Both the position numbers and the translations under genes were made by a program. From NCBI GenBank assembly GCA_937973555.1, contig CALJKL010000046.1, forward strand, positions 4,014-68,013: a stretch of DNA of 64,000 nt, in the 5' to 3' direction. Source of the DNA: an uncultured Flavobacteriales bacterium. Lineage in GTDB: Bacteria > Bacteroidota > Bacteroidia > Flavobacteriales > Weeksellaceae. Of this stretch, positions 8,115 to 16,376 are shown piece after piece; positions within the stretch are counted from its first letter, which is position 1, and each line of letters opens with the position of its first letter. The notes under the pieces were generated by a model. That model ran no database searches. It was not told the DNA's origin and saw only the letters and a program-made list of their open reading frames with translations.

Positions 8115-9368
8115 TTAAAGGGTTACTTTTTCACCATCAATATAGACTTCACTCGCACGCAAACTACCCTGATGATAAAGTAAATTCTGGTAATTATCTG
8201 TTTCAAAAACCACAAAATCGGCTTTCATATTTCTTTTTAAAACTCCTCTATCTTCTATGTTTAAAGCTTTGGCAGCACGGAAAGTAAGACCTGCTAATAC
8301 TTCAGCCGTAGAAAGTTTTTGGTAGGTGGCCAAAATACTGGCTTGTGTGATGAGGTTCCCCATAGGCGCAGAACCCGGATTCCAGTCGCTGGCAATAGCC
8401 AAAACTCCCCCTTTATCCAAAATATGTCGGGCAGGAGCAAAAGGTTCTCCCAAACCCAAACTCGCTCCTGGAAGGGCTACTGCCACCGTTTCGGACTGAG
8501 CCAGAAAATCAATATCTTCTTCTGATGTGGCCTCCAAATGGTCCGCCGAAAGCGCTCCCATTTCTACGGCTATTCTGCTGCTTCCCGGAGTAAACTGATC
8601 TGCATGAACCGTCAGTTCAAAGCCCATTTCTTTGGCTTTCAATAAAAATGCTTTGCTTTCTTCTGGCTTAAAGGCTGATTTTTCAATGAAAATGTCAACT
8701 CTATCAGATAATCCTTCTTCTTTTACTTTGGGTAAAATTTGCTCTAAAACATAGTTCAAATACCCTTCTGAACTGCCTTCAAAATCTTTAGGTTTTAAAT
8801 GCGCAGAAAGACATGTGGGCACTAAAGTGGCTTTGGTTTTTTCCTTGGCATTTTTAATCACGCGCAACATTTTCAGTTCGCTTTCCAAGTTCAGTCCATA
8901 GCCTGATTTTATTTCTATGGTAGTAATTCCAAGTTGCAAAAGCCTGTTGATTCTTTCCAAAAGCGTTTCCAGAAGTTCGGATTCGGAAGCAATTCGGGTA
9001 TGCTTTACACTGCTCCAAATCCCCCCACCAGCTTCAGCTATTTCAAGATAGGTTTTCCCGGAATTTCTCATCGCAAAATCATTGGCTCGACTTCCTCCAA
9101 AACAAATATGCGTATGGCAGTCGACAAAAGCGGGGAAAGCAATTTTTTTTCCTTCCACTTTTTCTATTTGTAAGTGGGCTATGTCTTCATGGCTCAATAA
9201 ATTGCCATTGAGAAAATCCTGAAATGGCGCAACGATTTCAATTTTATTTTTATCATTCAATAAAATCCCTCCATTTTCAATGATTTCCAATTCTTCATCA
9301 GAAATTTTTCCTCTTAATGGGAGGTTATTTAGCGTAACGATTTGTTTGAATGGACCAATGAGTTTCAT
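8115..9368 (-). CDS. hutI: Imidazolonepropionase
   Basis: Hydrolyses imidazolone-5-propionate to N-formimidoyl-glutamate in histidine catabolism. An amidohydrolase-fold enzyme with the metal motif FVDCHTHICFGGSR, followed by the family-typical GGGIWSSVKHTR and the histidine in TVHADQF. I place the start at the Met of MKLIGPFKQI (9368), because the 12 codons before it, from a Met at 9404, encode an unlikely leader and the family starts near this point. The resulting length is 417 residues. It heads the run hutI-hutG-aldehyde dehydrogenase; hutH and hutU are not in the window. Confidence 0.93.
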   Translation of the reverse strand: MKLIGPFKQIVTLNNLPLRGKISDEELEIIENGGILLNDKNKIEIVAPFQDFLNGNLLSHEDIAHLQIEKVEGKKIAFPAFVDCHTHICFGGSRANDFAMRNSGKTYLEIAEAGGGIWSSVKHTRIASESELLETLLERINRLLQLGITTIEIKSGYGLNLESELKMLRVIKNAKEKTKATLVPTCLSAHLKPKDFEGSSEGYLNYVLEQILPKVKEEGLSDRVDIFIEKSAFKPEESKAFLLKAKEMGFELTVHADQFTPGSSRIAVEMGALSADHLEATSEEDIDFLAQSETVAVALPGASLGLGEPFAPARHILDKGGVLAIASDWNPGSAPMGNLITQASILATYQKLSTAEVLAGLTFRAAKALNIEDRGVLKRNMKADFVVFETDNYQNLLYHQGSLRASEVYIDGEKVTL

Positions 9369-9464
9369 ATTGGTAAAAATAACCATTTCGACACAAAGGC
9401 ACAAAGTTTTTGCATAAAGTTCAAAAGGCTTACTCTTCTTTATTGTTTTATTGGAGTCTTTACG

Positions 9465-9493
9465 TTGTTATCATGCAAAAAAACTTATCTTTG
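9465..9493 (+). promoter_or_regulatory. Promoter of ruvB
   Basis: TTG at 9465-9467, 18-bp spacer, then TATCTTTG at 9486-9493: a full match to the flavobacterial -33/-7 consensus, 23 bp before the ruvB ATG. Confidence 0.75.
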
Positions 9494-9516
9494 AGTTATA
9501 AAATTTTCACAAATCA

Positions 9517-10539
9517 ATGCCAGATTTTTTACATCCCGATAAAGAAAATTTCTCTGATGAGGAATTGATGCAGGAAGAACAGATACGTCCGCAAAGTTTT
9601 CAGGATTTTGCAGGACAAAGAAAAACTTTGGACAATCTAGAAGTTTTCGTGGCGGCTGCCAAAAACAGAGGCGGAGCCCTAGACCATGTACTTTTGCATG
9701 GCCCTCCCGGATTGGGAAAAACCACTTTGGCACATATCATTGCTAATGAATTGGGGGTTAACTGCAAAATTACTTCAGGTCCGGTGCTGGATAAGCCAGG
9801 CAGTTTGGCCGGTTTGTTAACCAATCTGGAAGAAAACGACGTCCTTTTTATTGATGAAATTCACAGGCTTTCTCCTATAGTAGAAGAATACCTGTATTCT
9901 GCGATGGAAGACTACAAAATAGACATCATGCTAGAAACGGGACCCAATGCCCGTTCGGTACAAATAGGGCTGAATCCTTTTACGTTGGTGGGTGCCACTA
10001 CCCGTTCAGGGATGCTAACCAAACCTATGCTGGCAAGGTTCGGGATACAAAGCCGTTTAGAATATTACACGGTTGAACTTTTGGGCATGATTATCGAAAG
10101 AAGTGCAAGAGTTTTGGGCGTTCCTATCTATGAAGATGCTGCCCTAGAAATCGCCAGAAGAAGTAGAGGTACACCGAGAATTGCCAATGCCTTACTGAGA
10201 AGAGTACGCGATTTTGCTGAAATAAAAGGCAACGGAGAAATAGAGATTGAGATTACCCGTTTTGCCCTCAACTCTCTGAATGTTGATGAATTTGGGCTAG
10301 ATGATATGGACAATAAAATCATGCGGGTGATGATAGAAAACTTCAAAGGAAAACCAGTGGGGATTTCTGCTTTGGCAACCTCTCTAGGTGAAAACCCGGA
10401 AACTTTGGAGGAAGTGTACGAACCGTTCCTTATCCAAGAAGGCTTTATCATCCGTACCCCGAGAGGAAGAGAAGTAACAGAAAAAGCATACAAACATCTA
10501 GGAATTTCGAGGCCGAAAAATACTGGGGAGCTTTTTTAA
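9517..10539 (+). CDS. ruvB: Holliday junction branch migration helicase RuvB
   Basis: Hexameric AAA+ motor that drives branch migration of Holliday junctions with RuvA. The 340-residue protein shows Walker A (GPPGLGKTT), Walker B with DEIH, sensor 1 (GATTRSG) and the C-terminal winged-helix domain ending near RTPRGREVTEKAYKHL. Length is normal. It has its own promoter and is followed 37 bp later by a metallo-hydrolase gene, probably on the same transcript. ruvA and ruvC are not nearby. Confidence 0.98.
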   Translation: MPDFLHPDKENFSDEELMQEEQIRPQSFQDFAGQRKTLDNLEVFVAAAKNRGGALDHVLLHGPPGLGKTTLAHIIANELGVNCKITSGPVLDKPGSLAGLLTNLEENDVLFIDEIHRLSPIVEEYLYSAMEDYKIDIMLETGPNARSVQIGLNPFTLVGATTRSGMLTKPMLARFGIQSRLEYYTVELLGMIIERSARVLGVPIYEDAALEIARRSRGTPRIANALLRRVRDFAEIKGNGEIEIEITRFALNSLNVDEFGLDDMDNKIMRVMIENFKGKPVGISALATSLGENPETLEEVYEPFLIQEGFIIRTPRGREVTEKAYKHLGISRPKNTGELF

Positions 10540-10576
10540 ATTCAAAATTATTATTTTAGCCATAAATCACATTTTT

Positions 10577-11443
10577 ATGAAACTATATCCTATTCAATGC
10601 GGAAAATTTAAACTGGACGGCGGTGCCATGTTTGGCGTAGTGCCAAAATCTCTTTGGGAAAGAACAAACCCAGCCGACGAAAAAAACTTAATTGACCTAG
10701 GTACCCGTTCATTGCTTATTGAAGATGGCAAGAAGCTTATTTTAGTTGATTGTGGTCTCGGTAACAAACAAGACGAAAAGTTTTTTGGTCATTATTCTCT
10801 TTTTGGAGACGATACTTTAGACAAAAATTTACAGAAATATGGCTTTGTAAGAGAAGACATTACGGATGTTTTTCTTACGCACCTTCATTTCGACCATTGT
10901 GGTGGCGCCATAGAATGGAACGACGATAAAACCGGTTACCGACCTGCTTTCAAAAACGCTCAATTCTGGAGCAACGAAAACCACTGGCAGTGGGCCACGG
11001 AACCCAACCCAAGAGAAAAGGCAAGTTTTCTGAAAGAAAACATTTTGCCGATGCAGGAAAGCGGTCAATTGAATTTTGTAGAATTGCCTAAAAACGGCAA
11101 TTATGGCTTTGCTCCAGATTTGAAAATGGATATCATTTTTGTAGACGGACACACGGAAAAACAGATGCTTCCCGTGATTCAATACCAAGAAAAGACTATC
11201 GTTTTTGCCGCAGACCTTATTCCTACTTCTGGGCATATCCCGCAAGTTTATGTAATGGGATATGACACCCGCCCTCTCTTGACGATGGAAGAAAAAGGAA
11301 AATTCCTGAAACAATGTGTGGATAACGAATATCTTTTATTTTTAGAGCACGATGCATACCATGAATTGGCAAGTCTTAAAATGACGGAAAGAGGCGTAAA
11401 ATTAGACGAAACTTTCAGTTTTAATGAAGTTTTTGGTTACTAA
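10577..11443 (+). CDS. MBL-fold metallo-hydrolase
   Basis: A 288-residue protein of the metallo-beta-lactamase fold. The metal motif THLHFDHCGG gives H102, H104, D106 and H107; further ligands are likely in DGHTEKQ and AADLIPTSGH. No signal peptide, so it is cytoplasmic. The closest general type is the AHL-lactonase-like/quinoprotein-like hydrolase group, but the substrate cannot be told from sequence. It lies between ruvB and coaE in the same direction with short gaps (37 and 20 bp). Confidence 0.85.
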   Translation: MKLYPIQCGKFKLDGGAMFGVVPKSLWERTNPADEKNLIDLGTRSLLIEDGKKLILVDCGLGNKQDEKFFGHYSLFGDDTLDKNLQKYGFVREDITDVFLTHLHFDHCGGAIEWNDDKTGYRPAFKNAQFWSNENHWQWATEPNPREKASFLKENILPMQESGQLNFVELPKNGNYGFAPDLKMDIIFVDGHTEKQMLPVIQYQEKTIVFAADLIPTSGHIPQVYVMGYDTRPLLTMEEKGKFLKQCVDNEYLLFLEHDAYHELASLKMTERGVKLDETFSFNEVFGY

Positions 11444-11463
11444 TAAACTGATAAAGTCTGAAA

Positions 11464-12084
11464 ATGGAAGATGAGATAATACATAGTGCAAAAAAAATTG
11501 TAGGCATCACCGGAGGAATTGGCAGTGGAAAATCTAAAGTTGCGGAATATATTTCGGAAATGGGATTTCCTGTATACCATTCAGACTTTTGGGCCAAAGA
11601 ATTGGTAAACCTAGACGAAGATTTAAAAAACAAAATAAAAGCTCTGCTAGGAAATGAAGCCTATGACGAAAACGGAAAATACAACCGAAAATGGATAGCT
11701 GAAAAGGTTTTTGACAATAAAGTATTGCTCGAACAACTCAACAAAATTATTCATCCCGCGGTAAGAATCCATTTTGAAGAATGGGTAAATGCACAGACTT
11801 CTGAACTTGCTTTTAAGGAAACCGCTCTTTTATTTGAATTAAAACTTCATGAGACATGTTATCAGTCTATTTTGGTTACCGCTGAAGAAAATCTACGCAT
11901 AAAAAGAGTAATGGACAGAGACGGCAGAACCTACCGCGATGTAAAAGAAATCATTGATCATCAGATGCCGGAGGCAGAAAAAATAAAACTGGCCAATTTC
12001 ATTATTGAAAATAATTGTGACCTCCATACCTTACAAGAATATACTGAACAGGTTGTTCAAGAAATTCTGAAAATGGATTTGTAG
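11464..12084 (+). CDS. coaE: Dephospho-CoA kinase
   Basis: Phosphorylates the ribose 3'-OH of dephospho-CoA, the last step of coenzyme A synthesis. The P-loop GGIGSGKS lies at 17-24. The CoaE-typical stretches YHSDFWAKELV and IIHPAVRIHF follow, and then the lid region with RVMDRDGRT. The 206-residue length is normal, with a ~10-residue N-terminal leader before the first strand. Last gene of the ruvB transcript; the next gene is convergent, with only 5 bp between the two stops. Confidence 0.95.
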   Translation: MEDEIIHSAKKIVGITGGIGSGKSKVAEYISEMGFPVYHSDFWAKELVNLDEDLKNKIKALLGNEAYDENGKYNRKWIAEKVFDNKVLLEQLNKIIHPAVRIHFEEWVNAQTSELAFKETALLFELKLHETCYQSILVTAEENLRIKRVMDRDGRTYRDVKEIIDHQMPEAEKIKLANFIIENNCDLHTLQEYTEQVVQEILKMDL

Positions 12085-12089
12085 TACTT

Positions 12090-12740
12090 TTAGAATCTAT
12101 ATGCCAAATTCCAGCTGAATCCCACATTGAATTTGGTAGAACTTTTCCCAAAGCCTGGTACAATCATTGGCACTATTTCTTCCTGTTTGGTAGTATATAC
12201 CATAAATCTAGGCTGAGCATTGACATCAACATAAAAATTAGATTTGAATAGCTGCACTCTTGCTCCCGCAAAACCTTCCAGCCAATAAGAAGATTGAGTA
12301 GATGCAGGAAAACTAAGATATTGATCACTTCCCGCATAACCACGAATAGGGACCGATTTATATTCTTGTGTATAAAAAGAACCTGCTAATTTTCCACCAG
12401 CATAAAATCCGCTATCAGGGCTTTCGCTGTCCATAGATAGCATGTAGTAGCCTCCTAATTTGGCGAAAATTCCGTTAGCAGAAGTTTTATAACCTCCTTT
12501 TTCATAAATATTTTTATCATAACCAGCATCAAATACGACATGCAGATTTTTATTAATTTTTGTAGAAACATAGCCTTGGAAAAGCTTCCTGTCACTGAAA
12601 GTAGCAAAAGTAGCATTCAATACATCTACTCCGATGGTAAGATTGGGCTGATATTTATATTTCGTTTTAAGACTGTCTTTTTCCTGAGCAAAACTCAAGC
12701 AAAAACTAAAAAACAAGATAAAGATGAACTTTGTTTTCAT
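12090..12740 (-). CDS. DUF6048-type outer-membrane beta-barrel protein
   Basis: Function unknown. The 216-residue protein has a signal peptide (MKTKFIFILFFSFCLSFAQ). The rest consists of alternating aromatic/polar strands ending in NLAYRF, with a terminal Phe as in outer-membrane barrels. The place next to rlmD and a DUF6452 lipoprotein is the usual context of DUF6048 proteins in flavobacteria, which is why I use that name. Its start overlaps the end of the DUF6452 gene by 35 bp, so the two are translationally coupled and probably act together in the envelope. Confidence 0.7.
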   Translation of the reverse strand: MKTKFIFILFFSFCLSFAQEKDSLKTKYKYQPNLTIGVDVLNATFATFSDRKLFQGYVSTKINKNLHVVFDAGYDKNIYEKGGYKTSANGIFAKLGGYYMLSMDSESPDSGFYAGGKLAGSFYTQEYKSVPIRGYAGSDQYLSFPASTQSSYWLEGFAGARVQLFKSNFYVDVNAQPRFMVYTTKQEEIVPMIVPGFGKSSTKFNVGFSWNLAYRF

Positions 12741-13176
12741 TAATAATTTGATTCTGATTGAGTTCTATTTTAGTTACCGGCGTTGGCGTTACCAGATTTC
12801 CTGATACGTTTTCATAAAGCCTTTTGAAGCCACATGCTGGCGATACATATTGCGATTGTGTAGTGTATGAGATTTTTACTTTAGAAGCCATTCCTTTTTT
12901 GGTTCTATGCACATACATCTCCGTAAATCCATTATTGTCTACCCGTAAAGGCACCAAAACAGAATCTACCTTTGCCTTGGCAATAACGTTTACCAATCCT
13001 GAGCCATAATCCACATCCAGATAAAGGGAATCTAGCGTCATCAGTTTATTGTCTGCACTTTTGAATTTTATTTTCATTCTAGGGGTAGCCTCTCCATTCA
13101 CGCAGACATCATCATCCCCGCCACAAGAAATGGCAAAGAGTCCAAAAAACAGAAAAAGGAATAAAAGATATTTCAT
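12706..13176 (-). CDS. DUF6452 family lipoprotein
   Basis: Function unknown. With the start at the Met of MKYLLFLFLFFGLF (13176) the protein has 156 residues and a clear lipoprotein signal ending in AISC (lipidated C18), followed by a GGDDD stretch. In many Bacteroidetes acidic residues near the lipid Cys favour surface export. An upstream Met at 13206 would add ten residues and spoil the signal peptide. The C-terminal coding region overlaps the next gene by 35 bp. It lies directly downstream of rlmD, the standard neighbourhood of this family. Confidence 0.75.
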   Translation of the reverse strand: MKYLLFLFLFFGLFAISCGGDDDVCVNGEATPRMKIKFKSADNKLMTLDSLYLDVDYGSGLVNVIAKAKVDSVLVPLRVDNNGFTEMYVHRTKKGMASKVKISYTTQSQYVSPACGFKRLYENVSGNLVTPTPVTKIELNQNQIINENKVHLYLVF

Positions 13177-13205
13177 CAGAGAATTTTCATTTTCAAATGT
13201 AAACA

Positions 13206-14615
13206 TTATTTCTTCACCAAAAGGGCAATATTTTCTACATGATGCGTCTGTGGAAACATGTCAACTGGCAAAATTTTCACCACATCATAAGCATCTTTCA
13301 TTAGAGCCAAATCTCTTGCCTGCGTTGCCGAATTACAACTTACATAGACAATCTTATTGGGTGAAAGTTTCAGAATTTGCTCTACCACTTTTTGGTGCAT
13401 TCCATCTCTTGGGGGGTCCGTTACCAAGACATCTGCTTTAGGATGATTCTGCAAAAATTCTTCGGTGAAAACTTCTTTCATATCTCCACAATGGAATTCG
13501 CAGTTTTCCAAACCATTCAGCTTAGCATGCTCTACGGCAGCATCTATGGCTTCCTGCACCGACTCTATCCCGATCACATATTTTGCCTTTTTAGCCAAAT
13601 ACTGCGCAATGGTTCCCGTACCGGTATAAAGGTCATAGACCACATCGTTTTCGGTAATATCTGCAAACTCCAGGGTTTTTCTGTAAAGATTCAACGCTTG
13701 TCTGTAATTGGTTTGAAAGAATGATTTAGGGCCGATTTTAAATTTCAAACCATCCATTTCTTCATAAAGAAACCCTTCTCCAAAATAGGTTTGGATGTCC
13801 AAATCATATACCGAATCATTCCCTTTTGGGTTGATGGCGAAAACCAAAGTTTTGATTTGTGGAAACTTTTGTAAAATATAATCAAAGAGACGGATTCTGT
13901 TTTCTTTTTCCTCTCTGTAAAGTTGGAAAAGCACCATCCATTCCCCTTTAGAATTTTGACGAAGCATGAGCGTTCTTAAAAATCCTTCTTGGTTTCTTAC
14001 ATCATAAAAATCCAGATTATTTTCGATGGCATAATTTCTTACCGCTAATCTTATTTCATTGGAAGGCTCTTCCTGAAGAAAGCATTCTTTGAGATCCAAA
14101 ATTTTGCTCCACATTCCCGGAATATGAAATCCCAAAGCGTTTTTTTCTGAAATATCTTCTCCAGAAATTACCTCTTCATTGCTTAACCAACGGGCATTAG
14201 AAAAAGAAAATTCCATCTTATTTCTATAGAAATATTTCTGTTCAGAACCCAAAATAGGCAAGGCCTCGAAATGCTCTATTCCCCCGATTCGTCTGATGTT
14301 GTTCACCACCTCATCTTGCTTAAAATCTAACTGTTTTTCATAAGAAAGGTTTTGCCATTTGCAACCTCCACAAACCCCAAAATGAACACATTTAGGCGCT
14401 GTTCTGTAAGGAGATTTTTCTGTAATCTCTATGGCTTCTGCTTCATAATAATTAGATTTAGCCTTCTTTACCCTAACATTTACCACATCACCGGGCACTG
14501 CACCAGAAACCAATACCGTTTTTCCTTCTTCTGTTTTTCCTACCGCCACGCCTTTGGCACCCGCAGAAATCAATTTTATATTTTCGAGGATTAGATTTTT
14601 CTTTTTCTTACTCAT
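13206..14615 (-). CDS. rlmD: 23S rRNA (uracil-1939-C5)-methyltransferase
   Basis: Methylates U1939 of 23S rRNA using S-adenosylmethionine. The 469-residue protein has an N-terminal TRAM domain (about 10-65). It has a four-Cys iron-sulfur set, C76, C82 and C85 (CVHFGVCGGC) and C178. The SAM-binding motif is DLYTGTGTIAQYLA, and the catalytic Cys lies in YVSCNSATQARDL. The DPPRDGMH motif is also present. All RlmD hallmarks are kept. Two small envelope-protein genes follow it on the same strand. Confidence 0.93.
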   Translation of the reverse strand: MSKKKKNLILENIKLISAGAKGVAVGKTEEGKTVLVSGAVPGDVVNVRVKKAKSNYYEAEAIEITEKSPYRTAPKCVHFGVCGGCKWQNLSYEKQLDFKQDEVVNNIRRIGGIEHFEALPILGSEQKYFYRNKMEFSFSNARWLSNEEVISGEDISEKNALGFHIPGMWSKILDLKECFLQEEPSNEIRLAVRNYAIENNLDFYDVRNQEGFLRTLMLRQNSKGEWMVLFQLYREEKENRIRLFDYILQKFPQIKTLVFAINPKGNDSVYDLDIQTYFGEGFLYEEMDGLKFKIGPKSFFQTNYRQALNLYRKTLEFADITENDVVYDLYTGTGTIAQYLAKKAKYVIGIESVQEAIDAAVEHAKLNGLENCEFHCGDMKEVFTEEFLQNHPKADVLVTDPPRDGMHQKVVEQILKLSPNKIVYVSCNSATQARDLALMKDAYDVVKILPVDMFPQTHHVENIALLVKK

Positions 14616-14622
14616 AATTTTG

Positions 14623-14630
14623 CAAAATTA
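14623..14630 (-). promoter_or_regulatory. -7 promoter box of rlmD
   Basis: TAATTTTG on the minus strand ends 8 bp before the rlmD ATG, implying an almost leaderless transcript. No TTG is found at the right -33 spacing. Confidence 0.5.
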
Positions 14631-14680
14631 CGTTTTTAAAACTAAAATAAAGCTTTTGCTTTTGCCGATTTAATTCAAAA

Positions 14681-14703
14681 AAAGCGGACCAAAAGTCCGC
14701 TTT
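14681..14703 (-). terminator. Terminator of the thioredoxin-fold lipoprotein gene
   Basis: Perfect 9-bp stem AAAGCGGAC / GTCCGCTTT with a 5-base loop, followed on the minus strand by a T-run. It lies 24 bp past the stop of the gene ending at 14727. Confidence 0.88.
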
Positions 14704-14726
14704 CCTATACTTGTTTTTTGGAAAAT

Positions 14727-16229
14727 TTATTTTGTAGCTGAAGGCGCAGTGGCTGCAGCAGATTCCTGTCCTGGAACAATCATTTGAGGAGCCGGTGCCG
14801 CCATTGGAGCCTGTAGGCCAGAAGCTTTATTAAGAGCATCTACCAAATCAGGATCAGCAATATTAAGGAAAGATTTGCTCATCACTTTACCGTCTTTGTT
14901 CAAGATTACAAAACTTGGCATTTTGAAACCATAAACTGCAAATTGCTGTGCAATTTCAGATTTCATACCTCCATTGCCGTAAAAATTAGTTCCGTTTACA
15001 CCAGTAAAAATTGCTTTAGATGTTTTCGCAAATTGTTCTTGGGTATCATCTAAATTCACAAAAGCAAAATTAACTTTAGCTCCGTAGAATTTAACCATTT
15101 CTTTAAGAACAGGAACTGCATTTTGCGTTAAATATGGGTTCCAAGAAGCATAAAATACTACCGCAGTTGGTTTACCTTTTAGTTCCGATAAGGAAGATTT
15201 TTTGCCATCTTGTTTTATTAATTCTGTTTTAGAATAATCAGTATCCAGCTTGATGCCATAGATAGCTTCTTCTACTTTTTTCAAATCAGCTTTTACATCA
15301 TTGTTTTTTATTTTAGTATCCAAAAACTTCATCAAATCTTGAAGCTTTCCATTGGTTGGCTGTATATCGTATTGCGCTGCAATGGTAGCTAATAAATAAT
15401 CTTTGGTTTTCTGACTGTATTGTTTTTGAGTATCTAAAAACTGTGCAAATGCTTGTGTGTTAGAAGTGAAATTTGAATTCTTATTTTTTTCAAAATATTT
15501 TTGTATTTCCTTGCCCAATTTATTGATCAAATATCTTCTATAGCTAGGCATATCTTCTACATAATCATCATTTTCTAATTTCTTCTGGAAATCCGCAAAT
15601 TTAACTGAAGGTTTGTAATTAGGATCATTAATGATTTGGCCATGAAAGTTTTCGTATTGAGAAGAGATGATCAGCATTGCTACGTCTAATTCCTTTTTAT
15701 TGAATTTTTCAACATCACTATCTGGCTTTTTAATTTTGGCAATCTCTGCCAATTTTTTAGTAATATCAGTATTGTATTTATCTAATTCATTTAAGAAATC
15801 AGTTTCTTTTTTCATAAAGACTGATTGATCTAATTTAGACAAGTACTGATTGATAAACATTTGACCTTCCATAATGTATTCAGTATTGCCTTTGGCATCA
15901 CCAGAGATTTTCATGCCTTGAGGGAAAAGCATAGGGTCTATCTGAAGGTCTACTTTATCGCCAACTTTCAGATAAAGGAATCCTGTTCTTCCACCATAAG
16001 TAATCACATACACCCCATCTTTAGGGATTTCTATGGTTTGAGAAAAGTTGCCTTTGGCATCAACACCAAAATTGGTAATAGGTAATGTAGCTACCCCTGA
16101 AGATTCTATAAGCTCTATTCTTTCAAGAGGTGAACCATTGTTTACTTTACCGGTAAGAGTTATTTTACCGCCTTTAGAACATGAAAGGACTAAAACAGAA
16201 AGTAAGAATAAAAAAAGATATTTTTTCAT
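14727..16229 (-). CDS. TlpA-like thioredoxin-fold lipoprotein lacking the CxxC motif
   Basis: A 500-residue envelope lipoprotein. The signal ends in VLSC with lipidated C17. Residues 22-110 form a DUF4369-like beta domain, followed by a long helical middle (about 120-325). Residues 335-475 form a thioredoxin/AhpC-TSA fold with FYASWNPYLTQNAVPVLKE and the conserved cis-Pro region GFKMPSFVIL. Where TlpA proteins have WCxxC, this one has W363-N-P-Y-L367, so both catalytic cysteines are gone; C17 is the only Cys in the whole chain. It therefore cannot be a thiol oxidoreductase and may bind a partner instead. A low-complexity Ala/Pro-rich tail ends the protein. It has its own promoter and terminator. 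Confidence 0.85.
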   Translation of the reverse strand: MKKYLFLFLLSVLVLSCSKGGKITLTGKVNNGSPLERIELIESSGVATLPITNFGVDAKGNFSQTIEIPKDGVYVITYGGRTGFLYLKVGDKVDLQIDPMLFPQGMKISGDAKGNTEYIMEGQMFINQYLSKLDQSVFMKKETDFLNELDKYNTDITKKLAEIAKIKKPDSDVEKFNKKELDVAMLIISSQYENFHGQIINDPNYKPSVKFADFQKKLENDDYVEDMPSYRRYLINKLGKEIQKYFEKNKNSNFTSNTQAFAQFLDTQKQYSQKTKDYLLATIAAQYDIQPTNGKLQDLMKFLDTKIKNNDVKADLKKVEEAIYGIKLDTDYSKTELIKQDGKKSSLSELKGKPTAVVFYASWNPYLTQNAVPVLKEMVKFYGAKVNFAFVNLDDTQEQFAKTSKAIFTGVNGTNFYGNGGMKSEIAQQFAVYGFKMPSFVILNKDGKVMSKSFLNIADPDLVDALNKASGLQAPMAAPAPQMIVPGQESAAATAPSATK

Positions 16230-16263
16230 TTTTGTTTAAAAATTGTTTGTTAAAAAATCTGCG

Positions 16264-16294
16264 CAAAAATAAAGTTTTAGTTTTAGTTGCTCAA
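16264..16294 (-). promoter_or_regulatory. Promoter of the thioredoxin-fold lipoprotein gene
   Basis: Minus strand: TTG (16294-16292), 20-bp spacer, TATTTTTG (16271-16264), 34 bp before the ATG. Confidence 0.7.
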
Positions 16295-16326
16295 ATAAAG
16301 TTGAAATTTTGGGAAAGTTTTAACGA

Positions 16327-16354
16327 AAAATCACCTCAACAAAGAGGTGATTTT
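16327..16354 (-). terminator. Terminator of the sdhCAB operon
   Basis: Perfect 11-bp stem AAAATCACCTC / GAGGTGATTTT with a 6-base loop, about 22 bp after the sdhB stop, followed on the minus strand by T-rich sequence. Confidence 0.88.
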
Positions 16355-16376
16355 CAATGATATTGTTGAATAAGTC

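Noticed and set aside
5879..9368. Arginine or agmatine breakdown cluster (arginase family next to an aldehyde dehydrogenase)
   Set aside because: The amidohydrolase next to the ureohydrolase has imidazolonepropionase motifs, which makes HutG the better call.
10829..11314. A 161-codon minus-strand frame inside the MBL hydrolase gene
   Set aside because: Antisense shadow of the metal-binding domain; composition unlike a real protein.
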